From NCBI GenBank assembly GCA_964525165.1, contig CAZGGG010000001.1, positions 124,001-188,000 on the forward strand: 64,000 nucleotides of DNA, read 5' to 3'. Numbering within the stretch: the first letter of the stretch is position 1; each line of letters begins with the position of its first letter. Source of the DNA: JAWLFI01 sp964525165 (GTDB lineage Bacteria; Bacteroidota; Bacteroidia; Chitinophagales; Saprospiraceae). The position numbers and the translations under genes were made by a program. Under the pieces are notes generated by a model that worked only from the letters and a program-made list of their open reading frames with translations, made no database searches and was not told the DNA's origin. Positions 7,823 to 17,204 of the stretch are shown in pieces.

Positions 7823-10800
7823 GTGGAATCCCTGCAACATATTATCGAAAGCTATCAGGAATCAACTTCCGTAAAAAAATTAATTACGGCAGTGGATCAA
7901 GAAGGTGCACAAAAGATTCTTCTTGAAGGCACTAGTGGCTCTCAGGCCGCTTTTATCATTGAGTCATTCTATCGATCGAACAGTCGTTATATGCTTGTGA
8001 TAGCGCAGGATAAAGAAGCGGCAGCTTATCTTCAAAATGACCTGGCCAGTCTTCATAAGCGAACGGTTCATTTTTTCCCTGACTCATTTAAAAGTCCGAG
8101 AAGCTATAGTCGGTTAAATAATACTCAGGTTTTGCAACGAACGGAGGTGATTAACCGAATTACTGCCAATGAGGATGCTCCTGATATTATAGTAGCCTAC
8201 CCTGAAAGTCTTTTTGAACTGGTGGTAGCCCCTCAGGAATTATCAAGCGCACGTCTGTATATTAATAAGAGCGAGTCGCTGGATGTGGACACGATTATTG
8301 AAGTATTGGTAGAGTATGGTTTCGAAAGAGTGGATTTTGTGTATGAGCCGGGTCAGTTCAGTATACGAGGAGGGATTGTAGACATCTTTAGTTATGGAAA
8401 CGAATGGCCATACCGCATTGAATTATTTGACGACGAAGTAGAAAGTATAAGAACCTTCGATCCTTCAACTCAATTATCAAAACAAGAAATTGCACGGATC
8501 ACGATCATTCCCAATATTAATACCCGATTTGGCAAAGAGCAGAAGGTAAGTTTGCTAGAGGTCTTGCCTGATCAGTCTTTGATTTGGATTGCACAACCCG
8601 GAATCTTAAAAGATAGGTTACAAGAATGTGGTGACGCCATAGATACCTTTTCAAAGAATGTTGGACAACTGGAAGATGAGCAGCTTAAAAGAGTCCTGAA
8701 AGAAAATGCTTTTGTAGACCCTGTTCGTTTCATTGAACACCTCTCCCAATTTCACCTCATCTACTTGAAAGATGCCCAACATGTAGCACCAGCTGACTTA
8801 ACAGTGTCTTTCCAATCGAAGCCCCAGCCTGACTTTAATAAGAATTTCAAATTGCTGATTGAAAACTTAAAGGCTAATGAGTCAGAAGGTATTACCAACT
8901 TTATCGTAACTGAGAATACAAGGCAAGTCAACAGATTGCAATCCATATTTGATGACCTAGAAGCAAAAGTCCTTATTCACCCCATCGCCATAGACCTTCA
9001 TGCCGGCTTCATTGATTCCGAAAATAATATCGCTCTATACACGGACCATCAAATCTTTCAAAGGTATCATCGGTTTAAACTGAGAAAAGGCTTCACAAAG
9101 GATAAAGCTTTAAGTCTGAAGATGATCAAAGAGCTTTCTCCGGGAGATTTTGTGGTACATATTGATCACGGAGTGGGAAAATTCTCCGGAATGGAGAAAA
9201 TTAACATCAATGGTCATAACCAAGAATCTGTTCGTTTACTATACCAGAATAATGATGTGCTGTATGTGGGAATCAACTCTTTGCATAAAATTTCAAAGTA
9301 CAGCGGCAAGGAAGGCAAAGAGCCGAAGCTCAATAAGCTAGGTTCAGATGCCTGGAAACGGTTGAAGGCAAAAACGAAAAAGAAGGTAAAAGACATCGCC
9401 GGAGAATTGATTAAACTCTACGCAAAACGGACGGCTACTCCCGGGTATGCCTGTGACAAAGATGGATACTTGCAGGCAGAATTGGAAGCCTCCTTTATTT
9501 ATGAAGATACTCCCGATCAGTATACCGCTACGCAAGAGGTAAAATCGGATATGGAGAAACCTCATCCTATGGATCGGTTAATCTGTGGGGATGTGGGGTT
9601 TGGTAAAACGGAAGTGGCGATTCGTGCAGCCTTTAAGGCAGTCGTAAATGGAAAACAAGTTGCAGTGTTAGTACCTACCACCATTTTAGCGCTTCAGCAT
9701 TATAAAACATTTAAAGATCGATTGACCGAATTTGGAGTGGAGGTAGACTATGTCAACCGATTCAGGACTACAGGAGAGCGAAATAAAGTATTTAAAGCTT
9801 GTAAAGATGGTGAAGTCGATATTCTCATTGGCACACACTCCATACTGAACAAGAAATCCGGATTTAAAGACTTGGGTCTACTCATCATTGATGAGGAGCA
9901 AAAGTTCGGCGTTAGTGCAAAAGAAAAATTGAGAAATTTAAAAGTGAATGTCGATACCCTCACACTCACAGCAACCCCCATTCCAAGGACCTTATCTTTT
10001 TCATTGATGTCTGCAAGGGACTTAAGTTTGCTAAAAACGCCACCGCCCAACAGAAGGCCCATTCATACAGAAATTAGGATTTTCAATCATGACCTGATTA
10101 AAGAAGCTATCTATTATGAAACCACTCGAGGCGGACAAGTTTTCTTTGTGCACAATCGAGTTAAAACGCTGCCCGAAATTACTCAAATGGTGAAGCAGGC
10201 CTGTCCGGATTTGGATATTGCAATGGCGCATGGTCAGATGGAATCAAAAGCATTGGAGCAGACGCTGGCAGATTTTATAGATTTCAAATTTGATGTGTTG
10301 GTATGTACTAATATCATTGAAACAGGATTAGATATCCCCAATGCCAACACAATCATCATTAATAATGCGCATCAGTTTGGTATGAGTGATCTGCATCAAC
10401 TCAGAGGAAGAGTGGGGCGCTCCAATAAAAAAGCTTTTTGTTATTTGTTTTGTCCGCCACTATCCACCCTCACCACAGATGCAAGGAAACGCTTGACAAC
10501 ATTGGAGGAGTTTTCAGATTTGGGGGATGGGTTTAATATTGCAATGAGAGACTTGGATATTAGGGGCGCCGGAAATTTGCTTGGGGCCGAACAATCGGGT
10601 TTTATAAACGAGATAGGGTATACAACTTATCAGAAGATTTTAAAGGAAGCAATCCAGGAGTTAAAAGAAAATGAGTTTAAGGAAGTATTTCAGGAGGAGC
10701 TATCTGATAAAAAGAATTACGTTGAAGACGTCATCATCGAAACGGATGAGGAGATGCTTATTCCAGATGATTATGTGACCAATATTCAAGAGCGATTGAA

Positions 10801-11209
10801 TCTTTATACTGAGCTGGATACCATCGAAGATGAAGACGGGATTAAAGCATTTCGGGCACAATTAATTGACAGGTTTGGTCCATTGCCGAAGGAAGTGAAT
10901 CTATTATTTGAAGGATTGCGTTTGCGTTGGCTCAGTAAACGTCTGGGATTTGAAAGAATTTTGATAAAAAATCGAAAGTTGCGCTGCTATTTTATAAGTG
11001 ACCCGCAATCTTCATATTTTGAAACGGACCATTTCAGGCAAATGATGGGTTTTTTATCTAAAGAAGGTCATCGTTTTGGGTTGACTCTTAAACAAAGTAA
11101 ACGCTATTTGATTGTAGTCAAAGATCATATTTTAAATATGCGGACCGCGAGAAAATTATTGGATGGCGTTTATTCAGAAGTTTTTGATAAGGAAGAAGTA
11201 AACACTTAG
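7823..11209 (+). CDS. mfd: Transcription-repair coupling factor Mfd
   Basis: Mfd pushes stalled RNA polymerase off DNA lesions and recruits UvrA. Counting from GTG 7823 the protein has 1128 residues. It has a UvrB-like N-terminal half, the CarD-like RNA polymerase interaction domain (about residue 437 on, ELSPGDFVVHIDHGVGKFSG), the RecG-like translocase with Walker A CGDVGFGKTEVAI (about 590) and DEEQ box LLIIDEEQKFGV, motif VI region QLRGRVGRS, and a C-terminal TRCF domain. The reading frame is open back to a TTG at 7763, but GTG 7823 matches the usual N-terminal length of Bacteroidota Mfd and lies just after a -7 box. The PH-domain gene starts one base after its stop. Confidence 0.95.
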   Translation: MESLQHIIESYQESTSVKKLITAVDQEGAQKILLEGTSGSQAAFIIESFYRSNSRYMLVIAQDKEAAAYLQNDLASLHKRTVHFFPDSFKSPRSYSRLNNTQVLQRTEVINRITANEDAPDIIVAYPESLFELVVAPQELSSARLYINKSESLDVDTIIEVLVEYGFERVDFVYEPGQFSIRGGIVDIFSYGNEWPYRIELFDDEVESIRTFDPSTQLSKQEIARITIIPNINTRFGKEQKVSLLEVLPDQSLIWIAQPGILKDRLQECGDAIDTFSKNVGQLEDEQLKRVLKENAFVDPVRFIEHLSQFHLIYLKDAQHVAPADLTVSFQSKPQPDFNKNFKLLIENLKANESEGITNFIVTENTRQVNRLQSIFDDLEAKVLIHPIAIDLHAGFIDSENNIALYTDHQIFQRYHRFKLRKGFTKDKALSLKMIKELSPGDFVVHIDHGVGKFSGMEKININGHNQESVRLLYQNNDVLYVGINSLHKISKYSGKEGKEPKLNKLGSDAWKRLKAKTKKKVKDIAGELIKLYAKRTATPGYACDKDGYLQAELEASFIYEDTPDQYTATQEVKSDMEKPHPMDRLICGDVGFGKTEVAIRAAFKAVVNGKQVAVLVPTTILALQHYKTFKDRLTEFGVEVDYVNRFRTTGERNKVFKACKDGEVDILIGTHSILNKKSGFKDLGLLIIDEEQKFGVSAKEKLRNLKVNVDTLTLTATPIPRTLSFSLMSARDLSLLKTPPPNRRPIHTEIRIFNHDLIKEAIYYETTRGGQVFFVHNRVKTLPEITQMVKQACPDLDIAMAHGQMESKALEQTLADFIDFKFDVLVCTNIIETGLDIPNANTIIINNAHQFGMSDLHQLRGRVGRSNKKAFCYLFCPPLSTLTTDARKRLTTLEEFSDLGDGFNIAMRDLDIRGAGNLLGAEQSGFINEIGYTTYQKILKEAIQELKENEFKEVFQEELSDKKNYVEDVIIETDEEMLIPDDYVTNIQERLNLYTELDTIEDEDGIKAFRAQLIDRFGPLPKEVNLLFEGLRLRWLSKRLGFERILIKNRKLRCYFISDPQSSYFETDHFRQMMGFLSKEGHRFGLTLKQSKRYLIVVKDHILNMRTARKLLDGVYSEVFDKEEVNT

Positions 11210-11210
11210 G

Positions 11211-11738
11211 ATGGATCCCGTATTTCACAACCCTGTATTAGATCGAGAGGATCTTCCCTCACTGGATGAAATCAAGTTCGAAAAACTTTCAGAGGCTTTT
11301 CGCACATTATCCTTGCTCAGAGCCGGATTTACTTTTTTCTTTTTCTTACTGACATTTGTTTTGGTAGTCATTATTGGAGGATTATGGGAGTTTTATGTCT
11401 TGATCAGTGGTTTAATAGGACTGCTGTTGCTATTGATCTTTTTAATGTTGAGGGCTTGGAAACTATACGATTTTAAGGGGTATGCTCTGAGAGAACACGA
11501 TATAATTTACACGACTGGCTGGTTTTGGAAAAGAAAGGTGATCGTGCCTTTCAACCGTATTCAGCATGTTGAAATACGAAGGGGCCCATTGGAAGAACTC
11601 CTCAGGTTAAGGAGGCTTCAAATCTATACGGCAGGAGGGTCAGCATCTGATTTAAATATCCCGGGCTTGGAACCAGATTTAGCAGAACAGATCCGGTTTT
11701 ACATTTCAGTTAAAACAGGCTTAGATGAAGAGGAATGA
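11211..11738 (+). CDS. Bacterial PH-domain membrane protein (YdbS-like)
   Basis: A 175-residue protein with two adjacent transmembrane segments (about residues 38-85) followed by a bacterial PH (bPH2, formerly DUF304) domain. The domain carries the hallmark YALREHDIIYTTGWFWKRK, VPFNRIQHVEI and LQIYTAGGSASDL motifs. YdbS/YdbT pairs are widespread but poorly understood membrane proteins; in Bacillus they are linked to resistance to antimicrobial compounds. It overlaps the next gene by 14 bases, so the two are very likely made together and act as a pair. Confidence 0.82.
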   Translation: MDPVFHNPVLDREDLPSLDEIKFEKLSEAFRTLSLLRAGFTFFFFLLTFVLVVIIGGLWEFYVLISGLIGLLLLLIFLMLRAWKLYDFKGYALREHDIIYTTGWFWKRKVIVPFNRIQHVEIRRGPLEELLRLRRLQIYTAGGSASDLNIPGLEPDLAEQIRFYISVKTGLDEEE

Positions 11739-13242
11739 TCCCGGCCTTTTTGACCACCCGCAAAGGGAAGCCTGGAACGCTCTTATCTTTATTGTGCTAG
11801 AGAATTTCTGGGGGTTAATTCGTCAATTATGGGTATTCATACTTATCTATTTCTTTAGTTCCCCGGACTACAGCAGTTTGTTTTTTATTCTATTTAGTGC
11901 AGCAATATCCTTGATTGTATTGGTGAGCTCCATTGCTTCGTATTTCCGATTTTCCTTCTATATCAAAGAGAATAAGTTACATATAAAAAAAGGCGTTTTT
12001 CGAAGGTCGCATCTGAATGTGCCTTTAGAACGAATCCAGGCAGTCAATATGGAGGACAACATTCTCCATCGGTTGTTTCAAACAGTGAAAGTAGAGGTGA
12101 CAACAGCCGGAAGTAGCGAGAAAGAATTTAGCATTCGCTCCATCGACAAAGAAACTGCAACTGTTCTTAAGGACATCATTTTGAGCATGCGGAAATCTAT
12201 AAAAGGAAAAAGTCAGCCGGAAGATAGTCTAAGGGAGCGTGAAGTCGGTGAAGATTCAATGGGCGCAGCCCAAAAACCATTGTTTAAGTTAGGGCTTTCT
12301 CAATTGATAAAGGTGGGCCTGAGTCAGAATCATTTCAGGGCTATTGGGCTTATATTAGGAGCGGTAGGTTATTTTATCTCCCAGGCGCAAGAATTTATGG
12401 AGGGGGACATTTTTGATTGGGGGTATGCGGCCATTGGTTGGTCAGAGCGCGCCGATTATGTATTAATTTTGATGCTGTGTGGAGCTGTGATTCTTCTTGC
12501 TTTAGTAATTAGTATGGTCACTGTATTTCTTAGGTTTTATAATCTGAGTGTCTATTTATTGGCTGGGCGCTTGGGATTGAAACATGGATTGATTCAACAA
12601 AGAGAACAAAATATCCAAATTAAAAAGCTCCAAATACTTGAATGGTCGGATAACCCCATACGGAGAATGATGGACTTTGTGACCATTCGATTGCGTCAGG
12701 CGACTAGTTCTTTGGAACAAGGGGGCATATCGATTAGCATACCAGGTTGTCAAAAATTTGCACGCGAAGCTCTGATGTATAAGATTTTTCCTTCCGCTAG
12801 TTTGGATCCTTCAGGTTTAGTGCTGCATCCTTCGATGGTTTGGAGGTATACCTTGTTCCGGGGAGCTATTCCGGCAATCATCGCCGGTATTGCCTCCTTT
12901 AACTTTTTAGGATGGTGGAGCTTGCTGCTATTGATTTGGATACCTCTGTCCTATGCAATTAATATTCGAGTGTATCATAATTGGGAAATTCTGTGGGATG
13001 CAGAACATTTAGAATTGAGAAGAGGATTTTGGAGTATGCGATCTTCAATGATCGCATGGTATAAGGTGCAATCTGTGGAATTGAAGCAGAGCCCCTTTCA
13101 AGTAAGAAGGAACATAGGGAACCTTTGGATTTACACGGCTGCCGGAAGCCTTATGATTCCTTACGTAAAGCTCAATGATGCTGTCAAAATAAAGGACTAC
13201 CTGCTTTATCAAGTAGAACGTAGAAATCGAAACTGGATGTAA
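11725..13242 (+). CDS. Bacterial PH-domain membrane protein with three bPH2 domains (YdbT-like)
   Basis: A 505-residue partner of the preceding gene. Three bPH2 domains alternate with transmembrane pairs. The first is near residues 75-150 (LHIKKGVFRRSHLNVPLERI), the second near 270-345 (LGLKHGLIQQREQNIQIKKL) and the third near 420-495 (LELRRGFWSMRSSMIAWYKV, then LWIYTAAGS). Hydrophobic segments are seen around 25-70, 205-265 and 380-415. The function is unknown beyond the YdbT family link. The 14-base overlap with the upstream gene indicates translational coupling. Confidence 0.82.
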   Translation: MKRNDPGLFDHPQREAWNALIFIVLENFWGLIRQLWVFILIYFFSSPDYSSLFFILFSAAISLIVLVSSIASYFRFSFYIKENKLHIKKGVFRRSHLNVPLERIQAVNMEDNILHRLFQTVKVEVTTAGSSEKEFSIRSIDKETATVLKDIILSMRKSIKGKSQPEDSLREREVGEDSMGAAQKPLFKLGLSQLIKVGLSQNHFRAIGLILGAVGYFISQAQEFMEGDIFDWGYAAIGWSERADYVLILMLCGAVILLALVISMVTVFLRFYNLSVYLLAGRLGLKHGLIQQREQNIQIKKLQILEWSDNPIRRMMDFVTIRLRQATSSLEQGGISISIPGCQKFAREALMYKIFPSASLDPSGLVLHPSMVWRYTLFRGAIPAIIAGIASFNFLGWWSLLLLIWIPLSYAINIRVYHNWEILWDAEHLELRRGFWSMRSSMIAWYKVQSVELKQSPFQVRRNIGNLWIYTAAGSLMIPYVKLNDAVKIKDYLLYQVERRNRNWM

Positions 13243-13252
13243 GCGCGAGTTT

Positions 13253-14282
13253 CTATAGAATCCCGGGTTGAGCTGCTACCCCGGATTCACCCACCCTATA
13301 TTGTATACCAATATGGTGAATGCCACCCGATAAATGGTAAGATGCCCAGCCGTAGTCAAAAGATATTCTCTTGATGTTAAAGGCAAAACCTGCACTAAAT
13401 CCGGCTAAACTGTTCCAATTATTGATCGAGAGCTCTTTTCTCCTCTGATGATCATACCCCAATCGCAATCTCAATTGCTCTTTTTTCCCAATAAAGAATT
13501 CCCCGTTGATTGCCAAATGCCTGCTGAAGTTATCCACAAAAATGGCAAAAGGGCTTCTTTCAGATTCCGACTGACCTATTATCAGAATATTTTCTTCACT
13601 TATCGGGCTATCATATAGTAGATTCCAATGGTTTAATTGATGATATATGATAGAAAAGCGAAAAGGTAAATGTGCAAGTCGTTTTGAGATGGCAATTTGT
13701 AGATTCGATCTGAGATCTTCCCTTGTTTCTTCAAACGGAGCCCATTGAAAACCTATTTGATTCCAACTAAGGCCAATGTTAAACTTCTTTTCGGGAATTA
13801 CATAAAGAATGCCCCAGTGAGTCGCTAATCCATTGGAAAAATAATTCTCTAAAGTGCCTTGTAAATACTCAAGCTGGGCTCCGACAAATAGATTCTTGTA
13901 AAGGCGTTTTGAAACGCCGGCGAAAATGCTCATCGACTTAGCTTCAAAGGTGCCTAATCGGTTTCCGAAGGGATCAGCCTGTGTGATTTCTCCATGGTCA
14001 GAATAAGATAGACCTGCAATCCATTGAAAATTTAAATGCTCAATACGATCTGCAATATAAAAACGACCAAACTGAATGCCCGGCTTTAGAAATCCATGTT
14101 GGAAAGAAGCTTCAAGCGTGATACTGTCCCAAATCGATGCAGGATTAGAAAGAGCAAGCCCAGCATCCTCGTCGATCAGAGCCGTCCCATATTGTCCCAG
14201 GCCCGTTAGCCTTGCTGAAGGTGAATATTTCGCAAAAGAGAATACCTCAGAANNNNNNNNNNTAGATCAGGGTCTTTTTCAT
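13253..14282 (-). CDS. porQ: Type IX secretion system protein PorQ (interrupted by an assembly gap near the N-terminus)
   Basis: PorQ is an outer-membrane beta-barrel-like T9SS component of the PorV/FadL type, tied to the cell-surface attachment complex. Read from 14252 downward, the frame gives the diagnostic start SEVFSFAKYSPSARLTGLGQ and LIDEDAGLALSNPAS, then barrel strands up to the stop at 13253. The N-terminus is recovered beyond the gap: ATG at 14282 gives MKKTLI, the start of a signal peptide, followed by 10 N. The two sides are in different frames, so the gap size is wrong and probably hides some 15-20 residues. Start and upstream stop overlap as ATGA, suggesting coupling with the MORN lipoprotein gene. 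Confidence 0.82.
14253..14262. other. Assembly gap (10 N)
   Basis: Run of N within the signal-peptide region of porQ; placeholder length. Confidence 0.99.
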
Positions 14283-14890
14283 TCTGTTGGCATTGCGAAA
14301 GTGGAGTCTGGAGTCCATTTTGTTCTGCAAATTCCCGTGTCACAATCCATCACCCTCTCCACTTGACCAGTAGAGTCATATAAAAATAAAGTTCCTTGCT
14401 CATTTTCTCCTGCTGCATACTGACCTTTCGCTTTTATTTTACCCGTTTCGTAATATTCTATAAAGGGACCATTTTCTAAGTTCTCTTTAAAGGAAACTTC
14501 CTCCTTGAGGATCCCATTTTCATAATAACTTTTCCAGATACCCTTCATGACTCCTTTTTCATATTCGCCTACCAACTTTAGTTGCCCATTCTGGTGAAAC
14601 ATTTTATAAGCGCCTATGATCGTATCATTTTTATGTTGTTCCTCAATTTCCTTTTTGCCGGAAGGGTAATAGAGTTTGCGCAGGCCCTCTAATTTGCCTT
14701 CATGATAATTGCTTTCTTCAAAAAGAACACCATCTGTATAATACAATTTATAAGCCCCATTTTTTGAACCATTTTCGTCAACCTGGTATACTTCCTTCAT
14801 GCCCGAAGGTAGTTCGTTGGTTATGGTTTCAGCATTGTTGCATGCCCAAATAAAGCTAAGACCGATCATTAAAGATTGTAACTTTCTCAT
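14279..14890 (-). CDS. MORN-repeat (YwqK-type) lipoprotein
   Basis: A 203-residue predicted lipoprotein: hydrophobic leader with Cys17 (LSFIWAC) as the acylation site. The body is a run of degenerate MORN-variant repeats about 20-24 residues apart (NGAYKLYYTDGVLFEES, EGLRKLYYPSGKKE, IGAYKMFHQNGQLKL, KGIWKSYYENGILKEE, NGPFIEYYETGKIKAKG). Such proteins are often labelled YwqK-like 'antitoxin' in Bacteroidota, but nothing here supports a toxin partner. Its stop overlaps the start of porQ (ATGA), which hints at a shared role in the outer envelope. The function is unknown. Confidence 0.72.
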   Translation of the reverse strand: MRKLQSLMIGLSFIWACNNAETITNELPSGMKEVYQVDENGSKNGAYKLYYTDGVLFEESNYHEGKLEGLRKLYYPSGKKEIEEQHKNDTIIGAYKMFHQNGQLKLVGEYEKGVMKGIWKSYYENGILKEEVSFKENLENGPFIEYYETGKIKAKGQYAAGENEQGTLFLYDSTGQVERVMDCDTGICRTKWTPDSTFAMPTE

Positions 14891-14923
14891 GTTGTTTGAA
14901 CGGATAAATCAATAAAAAGGTAT

Positions 14924-14957
14924 AAAAAAAGCCGAACAAACGCATTGTCCGGCTTTT
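14924..14957 (-). terminator. Rho-independent terminator of the PpiD-like gene
   Basis: On the minus strand AAAGCCGGACAA, a TGCG loop, then TTTGTTCGGCTTT followed by more T's. It lies 25 bases after the stop of the foldase gene and before the MORN lipoprotein gene, which must therefore have its own promoter. Confidence 0.8.
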
Positions 14958-14981
14958 ACAATTTATAGTATGCCCAAGCAA

Positions 14982-17069
14982 TTAATAGAATCTTGATCGC
15001 TCATCTTGTATCTTGGCATTTGCCTTTAAAGCGGTCATGAGTTTAGTTTGGATTTGCTGGGTATTTCTAAAGTTTGCTTGTTGTCTGATTTGAGCGATAT
15101 TGTTCATCATAGGAAGATCAACTTTATCTACCATTTGAATCATATAAACGCCATTGTCTCCTACAATGGGACCGGCAGATTGTCCTACAGCGACATCCTG
15201 CAAAGCTGCGATCACTGAAGGTTCAGAACCTAAACCTTGAGCGAAGGTAGAATTCAAGCTGATATTTCTTGCGGTGTCAACTACTGCGTCAAACTGACCG
15301 GCAGCAGCTTCCAAAGATTGGCCTGTTAACCGATCTTTGAGCACCATTGCTTTTTTCTCTTTCAGTACCTCAGGATAGATTACGGTGCGAACATCTTCTA
15401 ACTTTGGCGTTCCTGAAGGAATAATACTTTTCAAACCAGCAATGATATATTGCTTGTTGTAAAATAATTGAGGCTCCTCGACTACAAATACATCAGGTGA
15501 AACATCGCCTACATTGACATCTTCCTGAAAAACGTACCGAACCAAACTACGCGAAGCGTCAGGGCTACTGATTTCTTGAACCTGGAAATCATTTTCTTGT
15601 AAAGGTGCAGTGGTATACAATTGTAAATTCGCGATACCATTTACTGCATCTGTCAAAGATTCCAAACTTCTGTTGTCAGATGCAAGAGTCAAAGCATTTT
15701 CGTAAAGCCTATTTTGTGTGGTTTCAGAGGGAACAATGTTTTCAGAAATGAAAGCAAGTTTATAGCCCTCCTCATTATTGATATACTTTTTATCCAAAAC
15801 TTCCACTAAGTGGAGACCTGCCTGGCTGGCAAATACCTTCAATTCACCCACTTCCATTTCATAGAAAGTTTGCATTTCAAAGGTTGGAAGCATGGCATTT
15901 TTAGTAAAATAGCCAAGATCTCCTCCATTGCTGGCTGTTCCATCCATTCCATTAGACATCGCTAAGGAGTCAAAAGAAGCCTGCCCTGAAGCTACCAAAT
16001 TCTTCAAGCTATCCAACAAAGCCTTCTGAGCGGCAAATGAGTTGGGGTTTTGTGGATCTACCTGACGGAAAATATGTCTCGCCTGAACAGAGTCCGGAAT
16101 GATCGTTTTATCAATCACCTTTGCGGCACGATAAGCTCCTTGAGATTCGTAAGGTCCGTAGACAGCTCCTGTAGGAATAGAAGGAAGTGTATCTGCAATC
16201 ACAGGGTCTACCTCATCTACAGTGCTATATAGTCCGGAAATCACTCCATCATTGAACTCTACAAATAAAGAGTCATTTTCAGCTGTAGCAAATTCAGCTG
16301 CGGCTGTTTTTACTTTTTCAAATAACTCAGCAGAATCAGTTGGAGTAGGGTAGACGTTCAATACAGTATATTCTGCTACTCTGGTTTCCTGATTATTGGT
16401 GAAAAGAACCTTGTTTTCATCCAAGAATCGCTGAAGGTCATCATCAGAAGGACTTACTTCACTATCAGATATTTCGGAGAAAGGAACCTTTACATAGGCA
16501 AAGGTAGCTTGCTTACTCTGTAGTTCAGATTGAGCTTCTGCTAGCCAAGTAGGAGTATACATTCCTTTCCCAACTAGGGTAGCCAACTTATTTTGTAGTC
16601 GATTATTGATAACCTCCTGCTCCTGCACCTGCCAAAATCTTTTCTGCTCGATAGGCAATTGATTTAATTGCTGACGATCTACCTGGTTGGTCTGTGGGTT
16701 GCTGAATCTTTGTCTGATAACAGGGCTGAGGCGAGCACCAAACTGCAGCTCCATTAATTCATCGGAACCCACTGCCAGTCCTAGCTCCTCTGCTTCTTCT
16801 CGAATGATCGCTCTGTTTACGAAGTAATTCCAAAGGAAATCTCTTCTGGCATAGATGTTTCCGGAAGAGTTGGCATACAGAGTTCTCTCCATATTCTGGA
16901 ATTCATTCCAGTCAATTTGCTCTCCGTTCACCTCACCCAATTCGAATTGGTTAGCAACTGCTCCGTTTCCTCCTGAGGTCATGTCCATGATGACAAATGC
17001 GGCCAATGCTAGTCCAATCAATACAACTAGCAGCCAGCTATTATTGCGAATCTTACCAATCAACGCCAT
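14982..17069 (-). CDS. Membrane-anchored peptidyl-prolyl isomerase / chaperone (PpiD/SurA-like)
   Basis: A 695-residue periplasmic foldase. It begins with a cytoplasmic stub and one transmembrane anchor (about residues 10-29, SWLLVVLIGLALAAFVIMDM), then a SurA_N-like helical chaperone region (about 45-250). A parvulin (PPIC) domain lies near 325-425 (VQARHIFRQVDPQ, then GGDLGYFTKNAMLPTFE) and a further, degenerate parvulin-like stretch lies near 530-670. The layout matches PpiD, which helps outer-membrane and exported proteins leave the Sec translocon. It is a single gene with its own terminator. PpiD-like is a good description; strict orthology is inferred. Confidence 0.85.
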   Translation of the reverse strand: MALIGKIRNNSWLLVVLIGLALAAFVIMDMTSGGNGAVANQFELGEVNGEQIDWNEFQNMERTLYANSSGNIYARRDFLWNYFVNRAIIREEAEELGLAVGSDELMELQFGARLSPVIRQRFSNPQTNQVDRQQLNQLPIEQKRFWQVQEQEVINNRLQNKLATLVGKGMYTPTWLAEAQSELQSKQATFAYVKVPFSEISDSEVSPSDDDLQRFLDENKVLFTNNQETRVAEYTVLNVYPTPTDSAELFEKVKTAAAEFATAENDSLFVEFNDGVISGLYSTVDEVDPVIADTLPSIPTGAVYGPYESQGAYRAAKVIDKTIIPDSVQARHIFRQVDPQNPNSFAAQKALLDSLKNLVASGQASFDSLAMSNGMDGTASNGGDLGYFTKNAMLPTFEMQTFYEMEVGELKVFASQAGLHLVEVLDKKYINNEEGYKLAFISENIVPSETTQNRLYENALTLASDNRSLESLTDAVNGIANLQLYTTAPLQENDFQVQEISSPDASRSLVRYVFQEDVNVGDVSPDVFVVEEPQLFYNKQYIIAGLKSIIPSGTPKLEDVRTVIYPEVLKEKKAMVLKDRLTGQSLEAAAGQFDAVVDTARNISLNSTFAQGLGSEPSVIAALQDVAVGQSAGPIVGDNGVYMIQMVDKVDLPMMNNIAQIRQQANFRNTQQIQTKLMTALKANAKIQDERSRFY

Positions 17070-17204
17070 GCAATAATATTATTTAAGATTATGAATGTGT
17101 TTCTATTATACATGCAGCCCAACTTTTATGTGAATAAGCAAGGCTGCTGCAAAAGCTGTGCAAAGGTAATAGCTTTCTATATTATATTCAAATGCACCTT
17201 TCGC

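Noticed and set aside
14279..14890. Toxin-antitoxin module, because MORN/YwqK proteins are sometimes named antitoxin
   Set aside because: The protein has a lipoprotein leader and no toxin partner; the neighbour is porQ.
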